The notes beneath the pieces are model-generated. The model was given only the letters and a program-made list of their open reading frames with translations, was not told where the DNA came from and did not search any database. Source: Hoplostethus atlanticus (Eukaryota; Chordata; Actinopteri; Trachichthyiformes; Trachichthyidae). Taken from it: DNA of 64,000 nucleotides. The translations under genes were made by a program, and so were the position numbers. Below, piece by piece: positions 43,338 through 59,471 of the stretch. The stretch's first letter is position 1; each line of letters starts with the position of its first letter. The stretch is from positions 1,067,001-1,131,000 of the forward strand of contig JAXDDX010000121.1 of NCBI GenBank assembly GCA_034670405.1, read 5' to 3'.

Positions 43338-45748
43338 TCCTCACCATTCAGGATGTCCTCGAAGCCGATGCACTCGTCGTTCCCTCGCAGCGTGTCCAGA
43401 GCCAGGTTTGAACTCTGTAAGAATGGCAGGCGCTGGATCTGGAAGGAGGAGCGAGAAACAAAAGGCAGGAGGTGAGAGGGGGAAGAGAATAAACGTGACA
43501 ACGAAAAGTAAAAAAAAGAAAAGTTGAAATGACAGAAAAGGGTGGAGGAGCCTAATCACATGACTTTACACTGTGTGAGTGTTACCTGTCTGGCTGCCCT
43601 GTACTCCATCTGCAGCTTGAGTGGAGCATGGAGACCCTGGATGTTTCTGAGAGTCGAGAAATTCATCCTTTCCTGGTTCAGCTGGAACTGCACAGCATAG
43701 AAAAGACACAAGCAGTCAGAGGCTAAAAAGCACCAATTCCACCAGTAATCATTCATTTGTTTCTTTGTTGTCCACCATGATGAAGTTGGAGTGTGTGGGA
43801 GCTGAGCGGTGAATCTGTTTCTGTCTGAGCGTTTAGTTGTTTTGATTTGCCCATCATTTGTGTTGCATCATTTGTGGGGAAAAAACATAAAATTATGTCT
43901 GGTTCATTTTATTATGAGCTGGATAAAAGGTATGGTTGGATTACTCACGTTCTTTTCTGACAGCTCCAGGGGGTGGCTGGGAAGGAGCTCATTCTTTACA
44001 CTGGTGAAGCTGTGTGGAACGTTCAAGAAGAATGACTAGCGGTTAGATATAGGATACTGGTGTTCATGGTTCAATACTATCACATTATTTTTATTTGAGG
44101 GAAACCAAGACCGTAAGACCAGTTTCATCCTCAAATAACCCAGAAGAGTTAAGAAAAAAACCAAAACAAAAGTAAAGTATACATCAGCACAACCAGGGAC
44201 ATTTCTCAGATCAGCTGTTATATTTTTAAGACCTCTAGAACCATATTTAAGACTCAAAAACAACATTTAACCACATACTGAGTTTAGTTTTTCATTGTGA
44301 TGTGGTTGTACATGGTGCAGTGTTTGCTAGTGTTTCCTGCAAGACTCTCTTACAATACTTGCTAACGGTTTTGTCTTGTTGCTGTTCTCTTTCTTGAGTC
44401 CATCTTATCACCCACTACGTCTACAGCAGGGGTCACACACAACCAAGGTCCTTAGCAAAGACTCTAGTGGTTGGTTAGTAGAATCAGGTGTGTTACTCCA
44501 CTGTGGCCCTTTCTGGATAAGATTGGTGACCCCTGGTCTACAGAGTAGTGAGTTCAGCTGGGTGTGATGACCCAAGCTAAAACTCGCTATGCTTACGGTC
44601 TCTAGTGTTCAAACAATGCAAAATAGAAAAGACACTTCTGAATGTCATTTCTTGACATGAGACTGCAGCTGAATTTTCTTTCTGCACAGCATTTTGTGTC
44701 ACAACGTTTGTCGACTTAAACCTGACGTTCTCTCTATATCAAAGAGAAAGGTACCTATTGGGTCTACATATTAACTACGTGTATTAATAGGTGGTTTCCC
44801 TACTACGGTCTTTTAAATGAAGCGGAACCAAAGTCTCACCCGCTACGCAGAGCGTCCTGGACGCCGTACGCCCCCTGTGGACACAAGCCTGCCACCGGCA
44901 CGCTGTCTTTCAGCTGGGAGCGGAGTCCTCGAGTATTCTGGGGCACACAAAGGCAACACGAACCTCAACGTTAGCTTAAAATTAAACTTGGCATCCACTC
45001 ATTACTAATGTGTTAGTCGGCGTTTACCATGACACAGACGTCAAACGCATTGGCGAGTTAGCTAAACGCCAACTAGCCACGATACGTTTCGTTCTCTCTT
45101 GTATGGAGAAAACCTCTCGGTAAAAACTGTCAACTCAACGTGGTTGTGCTTATTAGTAAAGCTACACACCTCGTAGAACATGACTTAAGACTTTTTATTC
45201 ATCAATGGGGTCTGGCGGCAAAGTCGGCATACAGGTGACCCACCAAGTACTTCATTTCAATAAAATCTCAATTTGTAGAATTGGTCCACACTGCTCGCTG
45301 CCGTATGTATTTTAGCGTAAAAAGATTGTGAGAATAACAATAAAACCATTTAAAGAATGTTTGGTTGGATTGATTGTTAGGTGGGTTATCCATACGCCAA
45401 ATTTAACGGAAGCCCCTAATGCTTTGTAAAAGGTCTTGAATCGTGCTCTACCTCGTATATACCTTTGCCGATAAGCAAGGAAACACATTTTTGAAGGGAG
45501 TTTCGCGTTAGTTTGTCTCCATACGGGAGAACTGAACACTCCGGGGCTAGCTTAGCGCTAACTAGCTTCGGCTTGAGTGACTAATCAAATTCATAACAAC
45601 TATAGGAACAGACTGCAGAACTGGTAAAGTCAGTAAATGCTAAAAATACCACCGCAAACCGTAAATACAATACAATATAGTAGCTTAATCATCAATATTG
45701 TTAGGATATCAGAAATGATGATTTATAAGCTCAAGGCTAACATACCAT
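43160..45748 (-). CDS. pomp: Proteasome maturation protein (POMP/UMP1)
   Basis: Six coding exons on the minus strand: 45748-45746 (the ATG only), 44937-44840, 44009-43949, 43687-43586, 43438-43345 and 43227-43160; 141 residues, the same length as human POMP. All introns have GT-AG ends and the frame closes exactly. Conserved blocks seen: LLPSHPLELSEKN, MNFSTLRNIQGLHAPLKLQM, RLPFLQSSNLALDTLRGND, ECIGFEDIL and GEPHMMVEYKMGLL at the C-terminus. POMP is the chaperone that assembles half-proteasomes into the 20S core and is degraded as its first substrate. The first intron splits directly after the start codon. The gene is single copy here and unlike the repeat-rich DNA to its left. Confidence 0.97.
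43276..43337. repeat. TG microsatellite in POMP intron 5
   Basis: About 31 TG units ending only a few bases from the donor of exon 5 (43344). Confidence 0.95.
44427..44535. mobile_element. Short hAT-type MITE in POMP intron 2
   Basis: The 109-bp element begins CAGGGGTCAC and ends GTGACCCCTG, a perfect 10-bp inverted repeat. GTCTACAG is directly repeated on both sides (44419-44426 and 44536-44543), an 8-bp target duplication. It has no coding capacity. Confidence 0.9.
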
Positions 45749-46010
45749 GGTGATCCGTTTCTTCCACTTTCCTTTCAATGTTGAACTTCCGCTTAGGTCG
45801 CATTTACATGACGACACATCCGACGCAGGCCAGAGAACGGCGCTGCGCGTATTTACATTGCCGCAAAGACAGTATTTGATCTCGTTTTTGTATTTCAAAT
45901 ATAAGACTACATTACTACAACATTACATTTCCGCCAGAAAATAAAATACATAAAAGACTATTGACCCGTTTGTGTCTTGATATTGAAGTGGTGCTTCCTC
46001 TTTGTCATCT

Positions 46011-46082
46011 GGGGGTATAGCTCAGTGGTAGAGCATTTGACTGCAGATCAAGAGGTCCCCGGTTCAAATCCGGGTGCCCCCT
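46011..46082 (+). tRNA. tRNA-Cys (GCA)
   Basis: A complete 72-base cloverleaf: acceptor stem GGGGGTA pairs with TGCCCCC, discriminator T at 46082, A-box-type TAGCTCAGTGGTAGAGC, anticodon GCA at 46043-46045, and T-arm GGTTCAAATCC. A TTTT terminator for RNA polymerase III follows at 46085-46088. No intron. It lies between POMP and the MFI homologue, on the opposite strand to both. Confidence 0.97.
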
Positions 46083-47438
46083 CATTTTCTACCCTTTAAG
46101 CCCGTAAATCATGTTGTGCTTTAGTGTGTCACCCTCAAACTGAGTATGAGCAGATTCACCTACATGTCTATAGATCTCTGCCAATACCAGGGCAGCTCTG
46201 TAGTACAGTTTTGCCCATGATTTTGCAGTGTACAACTCAAATGGAATGACATTCTGAAATGTTCTCCTTTTAATTGTCCCTACTCAAGCATCACTCATAT
46301 CGTTTTTATTTTTCTGTTACTGTAGGCTGTGGATGAGAATAATATGCCAGACTGTGCCAAAAGTCTGCATATAAATTTGAATCAAACAAGCTGTTTTAAT
46401 CAAGGAGATCATCATTCAAAATCCACAGTGGAGAAAACTCCAGGGATCCCCAAGTGAAATGAGAAATTGTTGTTTCCTACAGGCTGGCAGTTTACTTTAA
46501 TATCTTTGTTGACATTTCATTTCATTTTTCAGGGACTCTCACTATAGTATGAGCTAATGAGGCAAGGATACTGCAAAATGATCTATTATACTTCTACTGA
46601 GAACAGCTTCAATCCTCCCTGGAATGCTGTCCTACTTTAGTGGGATATTGGACATTTCCTCAAGAAGGAAAGCCTCCAGTTCTTTGAGGGATGAGGTGGA
46701 AATCTAACTGCCATAAAGGTTCAGTGATATTTAGACTGGGGAGGCCACAGGAGGCGTTTGACTTCATCCTAGTGTTCATGAAACCATTTCTTGGTTTATT
46801 TTTAGCAGTGAGTATGGGGGCATTATCATCTTGGAATATGGGGCTATCACAAGGGACCAGCGTTAGGAACCCACTATTTGGTCTCTTTGAAACTAGTTAG
46901 TTCCTTTTGAAAACTTATAAAGGTCAGATGTCTTTTAAAGCCGACACATTCTGCTAATTGGCATCCAACTTAGTATGACTCACCTGTGCAGCTGCTTTTG
47001 TAATTGTGATCTAGTTACTTAAAGGTAAAGTCCTTTTTCATGTGGTGTTTTCATTATTTTGTCCCTTTACTTTGCTGTATCCTTTCACTGTGTGCTACTT
47101 CAATTTCCCCAGTTTAATCTTATCACAGCTTATACAACATGACATTCAGTAGCATTTTCAAATAATTAATTGGAAAAAGAAAGAGCAAGGCAGCTGACTT
47201 TCACTTTGGTTTATCTGGTTCCCTGAAATATAATCCACATTCCAGTCACAGACGTTGGTCCTGGACTGTTCAGACCAGCTGTGGAGACGACATGTGACTG
47301 TAGAAGGATGACAAAAATGTGTATAACTATACAATCAGCATAGCAGTGGGCTGTGTGTAAAATAAATCATTCTATTCTACACACGGAGCACAGTGGGTTG
47401 GCCACCTGATGATGCTGAAATGAGGAGGATGGAGGATG
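46083..47438. other. Intergenic stretch between tRNA-Cys and the MFI gene
   Basis: No coding exon, RNA gene or known repeat was recognised. The right end should hold the 3' UTR of the MFI gene, but no AATAAA was seen close to its proposed stop. Confidence 0.4.
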
Positions 47439-49407
47439 CTACTGTAGGTGAGAAGCTACAGGACCTGAAGAACCACAGGGATCTGTAGGAGGAAGAGGAG
47501 GATGAGAGAAAGGGAGGGGAGAAAGAACAGGAGGATAGAATGGGGAGAGGTAAAGAGAGTTGGAGAGGAGAGAGGGTTAGGGTCAGGGAGAGCGTGAGCA
47601 ACATCTAAATCGAGATTTTGTAGACGAGATTAATTGTGTCAAGAATGCAACACGTCTTGTTAGTCCTCCTCTCCAACAGCAGGTGGCGGTACAGTGCACG
47701 CTATGCTAACAGCATAACTCACCACTGTGCAGCCAGAACTTGAAGGTATTTCTAAACAAGCTAACAAACCAAAACAGTAAAATAGCTTCACCTTTGCGAG
47801 GCTCAGAGGAACGGCTGACGGCCAACATCCTCCACTCCAGCATGTACCTGCAGAGATAAAGAGCAAAATATTACAACACTTGGTTCAACATCTTTTTGTC
47901 ATAATACACAGCAGAACAGTATGGGTGGTATCTACAGAAAGATGCCTCGCAGAGCATTTCAGCACAAATGAACAAGCTTTGACCCACTTTAAATCATGAG
48001 ACTGTTCCACAGAAAACTCCCCCTCTACCCAGCATGCAGCAGTGGGTAGAGGGTCTTACTCTTCAAAGTCGAGAGTGTTGGTCCACGCCAGGAGCTCGTC
48101 CACCTCCCACTCCGTGATCTGATCGTCTCCCTGCTCCTCCATGGTGTCCATCATTCCCTGGGCTGTATTCTGCACCAGTATAGCCTCGTCCCGCTGCTCT
48201 GTACGAGCCTGCAGACGACCCTGGTTATACCTGCAGAAAAAAAAAACAGATGCTTTTGTATCTGGCTTGAGGAAATCAAAATAAACACTAAACTCAGAGA
48301 ACTTTTTCGAAGTAAAAGACTCAAAGTGCCGAGTTGGAGACCACAACTTGGCAACTGAAAAAGATTGTAATAAAATGGCGAGAAAGAAATGAACATTTGT
48401 GTTCAGACTGCAACAAACAAAGCCTTTCTGACTGAGATGAACAGATTGGTGACAGCTGGATGACGGGGCTTCTTCCACCAAACCATCCTACTACTCACAT
48501 CTGTTTCAGCCATTCAATCTTCCTCCTCTTCCTCTTCTTCTCCTTGTCCTGCTGCCGCTGCAGCTTGGAGTAGTGGAAGTCCATCTTCCTGGTGGCGCCG
48601 TCGTCCACTGGGTCACCCAAGGGAGCCACCTATCAGTAAGAGAGAAGGATATGAACACAGCACTGCTGAAACACCTGCCAGTAGTGGCCAAGGCTGGGCC
48701 GATGTTTATTATGTTTATTATGTTTATTATGTTTATTATGTTGTTGTCTGGGTTTCTGTTCAACCTCAGGCAGGGTTTGTGCATGGCGACTTTCATTGTT
48801 CAGAGTGTGTATTAAAGGATGCCTGGACTGACATGCCATGAGTATTTCTATGCAGGTATGAAATTAGAAACAGGAATAATATAAAATATCTGTCCACCAC
48901 AACTTCCCACAGATGCTGTACATGCCATCGCTCCCACAGCACATTTTGGTAGTAGGACCATTAGTTTGCATGCTTTTCATCTTCAGACAGTACGATGATC
49001 CTTTGATCACCGAGCTATATTTACATTTCAAAAGTTAAAATTCACTTGTTGGATGGAAACAGCTGCAGGCTCACTGGCCAGTAGCCAGGCCACGTATCAT
49101 GTTCTTGGAAAGTCTGGTTTCAGATTGCTGTCGTTCTGTACAGCTTTAAAAATATAAACCCATCAAACGCACCTCCATTAGTTTGCTAGTTAGTCAGAGG
49201 GGAAACCGGGGCCAGGTCAATCAGCCACGTCAAGAACTGGCAGTAAGAGAGACACAACACATCAATCCACTAAGACCTAAGGGATGGGCAAAGTCCCTGC
49301 ATCCAATAATATTTGCCACCAGAGCTGCTGCCTGAAAAAGCTGCTTCTCTATTCATTTCCAGTGTTGGCCCGTTCCTGAAAGGAGAACATTAAGCTTTGC
49401 CCTGGTG

Positions 49408-49454
<47 letters not shown>

Positions 49455-50888
49455 ATATTTTGCTGTTCGGATGTCAAATAAAAATAGAGAAAACCAGAAG
49501 TTATCTCCAATGTGTTTCCGATCAGTTCCACCAGTCTGAATCTGAGCTGACCCACCGTGCCAATGAACAGCCTCCAGCCGTTGTTCTCGATGCGGCGGTA
49601 CCACCCCGATCGGTCCTCCTGGACGAGGGGCCAGCCGTTGTGGGTCTGCCTGGCCACAGGCTTCTTGTGGCCAGGGTGGGTGTAGTCCTTCGGGCTGTGG
49701 GCACACATGTCCACGACGGGCCGATGGGTGAAGATCTTGTAGTAGATGTTGGGGGGAAACGTGATCTGAAGGAAGAGGCGAATTGGTCAGCCAGAGTGTG
49801 AGATGATGCCATGTAGTCCTAGAGCGATGTACCTCCACTCCCCTACTTACCCCTCCAAGTCGGAATCTGACAAACACGCCAGTAGCAGCATCCAGCAACT
49901 CAGCCTGTCACAGAAAAAACACATTTCACCATTTTTCCCCTGATCCTGTTCCTACCCTCAGCTGTAATACTGCCCTCCAACAGACAACGGCATGAAAAAC
50001 ACACAAGCTAAAATATTTAGATAAAATACATATAGACATTTCCTACCAGCTCTTGTACACGTCACCAGTATTTACACGTCACCAGTACTAATACTGGTGA
50101 CGTTACAATTTGTTGCTGCTGCATTGGATTGACTTTGGTTTTGTCAAAGGGCATGTTACCTCTCGGGGATTGACCGTTTTGAGCAGCGAGCGTGGATCTC
50201 CCTGGTTGCGATGGCTAATCAGCCTCATCATGTACTTGAAGATATGTGTGTCCTACAGGTAAGACAAGAGATGGATTTTACTCTTTTTCACCATCGCCTC
50301 CTTTCTACCGTCTGAGTGACTGGATTGAGACAAAACGCATCAAATCCAGATGCTGACCACATTAACACCAAAGCCTAAATAACTAAAAGCCTAAGTAATA
50401 TGTTTGTCCACACCCACCACATGTCTTCTCCACGTCCTCTGAATTATTTTGGCTGCTCTGCGGTACAGCCTCTCCTGCAGAGGCTCCTGGGGACCCTCAT
50501 CCTCTGAGCTGGGCGTGGGGGGACAAGAGGATGGAAGACTGAATAAGGAAGTACTATGGGAGGGATGGGATGGGGAGGAGGAAGGAGATGGTGGAATGGG
50601 AGCGTGAAAGAAGGGAGGGCGTGTCTGTGTGGAAGGTAGTTCAGTAAGGATGTCCTGAACTAGTTTACTTTTTTATGATTTATTGCACCGAGAGCAACGA
50701 GAGAAAGGATGTTCAGCAAGGAGTACTTTCATAAAATAAGGACTGTTGTTTCACATCATGGTACATGGTGTACTGTCATGCTATTTCAGGGAGGTCTATA
50801 GTATCATAGTATCCTATAGTATCATATCTGGAACCTGTGAATCCTACCTTTCCATTTCATGTGGGACCCTCTCCATGTTGGGCAGCAT
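47439..50888 (-). CDS. mfi: MFI / C11orf65 homologue (mitochondrial fission regulator)
   Basis: Nine coding exons on the minus strand: 50888-50848, 50508-50418, 50252-50160, 49904-49851, 49765-49556, 48629-48499, 48230-48060, 47847-47792 and probably 47482-47439; 296 residues, against about 313 in human. Every junction has GT-AG ends and the frame closes. Seen in order: an IQ-type motif (AAKIIQRTWRRHV), ELLDAATGVFVRFRLGG, IYYKIFTHRPVVDMCAHSP, SGWYRRIENNGWR, FHYSKLQRQQDKEKKRKRR, and WEVDELLAWTNTLDFEEYM. These match vertebrate C11orf65. The mammalian protein is reported to bind the fission factor MFF and restrain Drp1 recruitment to mitochondria. The final exon (14 residues, DPCGSSGPVASHLQ) rests only on a strong pyrimidine tract and frame agreement; the conserved human C-terminus was not found. 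Confidence 0.9.
49409..49448. repeat. TA microsatellite in an MFI intron
   Basis: About 19 TA units with one GTATG interruption at the right end. Confidence 0.9.
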
Positions 50889-51900
50889 CACTGCCTTGGG
50901 AAAGAAATGATGAATGTAATGAATAAAGTATAAAGGAAATCCTGGCTAGCCTCTTAGTCTCACCAAATTCAATTTAATTTGTATTCTGTATTAAAGTACT
51001 GAAAAAAGGCTTGGAGATGGAGTGAAGATGCCATCTTGTAAGATGTTTAGGAACCGAAAACATGTTTTACCACTATAATACCGGAACAGATTAAATAGTT
51101 TAAGTTATCGGTGCACATGTAACTACTAACATAGTCTTTCCAATGTTAGCCCATTAGTTTATGCCTTAATCTCTAATTTCGTTTCTAAATATCGATCCGT
51201 TCACGACAGTTTGAAACACAAATTGCTGTATTTGGTTACCTGGCAACGTAGTTTGTCACGCTAGGCGGATTAAAACATAAAACTGCAGGTCAGAATTTCC
51301 AAAATAAAATCCCTTATTGACGAACTGTTCCAACTTTTTTTTGTTTTGTATTTCACAGAACCAAACTAGTAATGAAGAATTTATTTGAGAATGAATCTGT
51401 CGTAAATAAGAATACGTTTGTTTTATCCCTCAAAAGTTCACAGCATATATTTATAGCCACATTGGTTTATCAAAACGCCATGTTTTGATATATACGGTCA
51501 AGGTAATATGCAGGGTATGATCTTTTTTGTCCATTCTTTTTCTGTGGTGTGCTCCATTGCGCTGCCTCTTTGCCAAAAAAACTCGCAAAACACATTCCAG
51601 AGGTCCAGGAAGGATGTCTACTATAAAAAAAACAAATGTGACAATTCTTAGACTTTTATTTTGAAGGCAAGATCCCCCAATTTCAGGTATTATTCTAGCC
51701 AACTCTGGCAGGCTTGACACAGGTTTAATTACTTAGTTTATCAGTGTCTAGACTGGAAAACTGACCTGGTTTCTAATGAAGTGTAAAACCATTCACAGCA
51801 CTACCTCTTGGCCAGTAGATGGAGCTATTCACCAAGCTTCAGTTTAACTTGGTCTGTCTCACTCATACGTTCAACAAAGCATCTGAGTGTATGTATGAGT

Positions 51901-51998
<98 letters not shown>

Positions 51999-52639
51999 TG
52001 TGTATATAGATAGTGAAAGGTGGTAATTCTTTCTAGAGAATAAGGGACACTCATAAGCACATGCATGAACATGCACATGCGTGCACACACATGCTATGAT
52101 GGTGTCGCTACCTCACTGTCTGTCATTTGTCATTTTCACAATCTGAATCAGTTTTATTGACCAAGTAAATTTGCACAGACAAGGAATTCAACATAGTGGG
52201 TTGCTCATGTGGGTCACATTAACGCAATACAAAATGATTAAAGTTGTATATAAAAATTAAATATAGACCTCTTATTCACCTGCCACTCAAAGGCCAACCA
52301 AAGGCACATTTACAATATTTCTTATATATTTCTTATAATATTTTCTCAATATAGAGTCTGGGAGTCCATATTTCCCAGGGGATCACTGGTGTAAGATTTT
52401 GTTCAATCAGTGGCTTTCCAGTAACCAAGAATGCGTCCCAAACCGAAAGGATAGATCCAATCACTGCTAAGTCCAGTACACACAAAAAGCAATTTGAACT
52501 ACTGTGGAGAACCACCCCAGCTCCAGGCAGTTCAAGACTGAATGATGAAGTGAAATGGAATGTAAATTCATGATGAGAGTTAGGCTAATACAATTTATCA
52601 ACCAACTCTGTATGAATTCATTGGGTGCTGGATATTCAG
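50889..52639. other. 5' flank of the MFI gene and intergenic DNA
   Basis: No gene recognised. A long CA microsatellite occupies 51901-51995. The start of the MFI transcript should lie just right of 50888, but no clear TATA or CpG-rich promoter was seen. Confidence 0.4.
51901..51995. repeat. CA microsatellite, about 47 units
   Basis: Uninterrupted CA dinucleotides followed by ATACTGTGTATA. Confidence 0.97.
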
Positions 52640-53560
52640 ATCAACATATATGTGGTTTGCTCTCCAAACACATCTGTTTGGATTTGTTTGGAAATTCAGA
52701 GTAGAATTTGTCAAAAATGACACCCAGATATTTAATGGTTTGTTGCAGAAAATCTTGAGACATTTCATATCTGCTAGGCAATCTATAAGAATGTCAAGGC
52801 TACTGGTATCATTTACCGATTTACTGGTAAGTAGAGCTGTGTATCATCAGCATAACAATAAATGGAAAAGTCATGTCTACAAATTAAATGACCAAGAGGA
52901 AGCATATAGATAGTGAAGCGAATAGGACCCAGTATGGAACCTTGAGGTGCTCCATACTTAAGATAAAGAATTAATTATTTTGTCTGAGAGATATGACGTA
53001 AACCAATTGAGAGCAATGTCAGTTGGTGGATAATATTCAGGTCACAGACCAGACATTGGTGCATTCACTACCCAATTGTTCCCTTGCAGTGCAATATTGA
53101 ATTCTATCAACAGTTCATGTGTCAATGAAAAACAAGTTAACTACTCTTCTATTTGTGTTCCGCCTTCATACCCTCTCTTTTAAGAGCCTGATTCTGCTCT
53201 TTGAGCCATGGAAAGCTTTGACACAATGGTTGATGTTTTTTTCCGATTTAAGAGGAGCAACATCATCTGGATCAGCCAAGTAAAAAGTGTTAAAACTTTC
53301 AACTAAATTCTCTTGTAGTCTGTGGGAAATTGAATCAGGACAAAAACGATTGAAAACAATTTTGAATTCATTAGCAGTGGACGAGTTTATTGCACAGGTC
53401 TGAATGCAGGTGGAAGAGATCAAAGACAGAGAAAAACAGGGAATGTTAAAAGAAGAATGTCAAGATGGTCAGAGACAAATAGATCCTTTGCTTTGAAACT
53501 GTTTAAAGTGAGGCCAAACGTGTCAAGAAATAGCTGGAAAACAAAGTGGTATACACTGAT
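52640..53560 (-). pseudogene. Degenerate LINE reverse-transcriptase relic
   Basis: On the minus strand a piece near 52950-52830 reads [16 protein letters not shown] and then [12 protein letters not shown], the reverse-transcriptase palm motifs of an L2/jockey-group LINE. Further upstream on that strand (53560-53170) are decayed endonuclease-like and linker segments (LFLDTFGLTLNSF, VSDHLDILL). No continuous frame remains. It is older and more decayed than the LINEs at 7.4, 14 and 58.7 kb. Confidence 0.65.
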
Positions 53561-58655
<5,095 letters not shown>

Positions 58656-59330
58656 CATTACATTACATTACATTACAGTAATTTAGCAGACGCTTTTATC
58701 CAAAGCGACTTACAATAAGTGCATTCAACATAGGTAGGCAAGAAAACTACTAGTCACCAGAAATCGTAAGTGCATTTCCTTCCTAAACAAGCAACTAAGA
58801 GCATAACTAGTGTTAAGGTAAGAGTGCAATAAGTTAGCAACCTACTATATCTTAAACAAATGAGACAAATAAGAGAATCAAATAAACAAGAGCTAAGACA
58901 AATAAGTGTAACAAATGAACAAGAGCCAATAAACAAGAGCTCAGACACATAATTGACGACAAATAGGCAAGGCTAAGAGGAAGGGTCAGGGTAGTATTTC
59001 CTGAAGAGGAAGAGTCAGGGTAGTGTTTCCTGAAGAGGTGGGTTTTCAGCCTGCGGCGAAAGATGGGCAGCGACTCTGCTGTCCTGACATCAGTGGGGAG
59101 TTCATTCCACCACTGCGGGGCCAGGACAGAGAAGAGCCGTGACCGTGTAGATCGGCCGCAGGGGCCTCTGAGCGACGGGGCAACCAGTCGCCTCGAGGCA
59201 GCAGAGCGAAGTGGTCGGGCGGGGGTGTAAGGCTTGACCATAGCCTGGAGGTAAGAAGGAGCTGTTCCTTTCACTGCCCTATAGGCTAGCACCAGGGTCT
59301 TGAACTGGAGCACCAGGGTCTTGAACTGGA
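58656..59330 (-). mobile_element. 5'-truncated L2 LINE, 3' end only
   Basis: Starts on the plus strand with the CATTA pentamer tail and TTAGCAGACGCTTTTATCC, as in the nested copy at 14008. It carries only the C-terminal reverse-transcriptase-downstream region (LAYRAVKGTAPSYLQAMVKP, WNELPTDVR). Two short internal duplications are present: CAGGGTAGT...CCTGAAGAGG near 58990-59037 and CACCAGGGTCTTGAACTGGA at its 5' end. Close similarity to the nested copy shows the same active subfamily. Confidence 0.92.
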
Positions 59331-59398
59331 ATAAACGATGTAGTAAAGGCTGTACGTAAGGTTTCATCTTACTACATTATAATCATCGTACAGTACTG

Positions 59399-59471
59399 GA
59401 CCCTATACGGGGATCGAACTCACAACCTTAAGACTGAGAGTCTCATGCTCTACTGACTGAGCTGTTCGGGC
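59399..59471 (-). pseudogene. tRNA-Lys-like sequence with a changed anticodon
   Basis: On the minus strand it begins GCCCGAACAGCTCAGTCAGT and continues AGAGCATGAGACTCTCAGTC, with the T-arm GAGTTCGATCCCCG. The D-arm and anticodon stem resemble tRNA-Lys(CTT), but the anticodon triplet is CTC and the acceptor stem has at least two mismatches. It is more likely a pseudogene or a SINE head than a working tRNA. Confidence 0.6.

Noticed and set aside
43272-43475. Val/Cys-rich and His/Thr-rich frames over CA/TG tracts (also 51808-52026 and 63211-63414)
   Set aside because: Direct translations of dinucleotide microsatellites.
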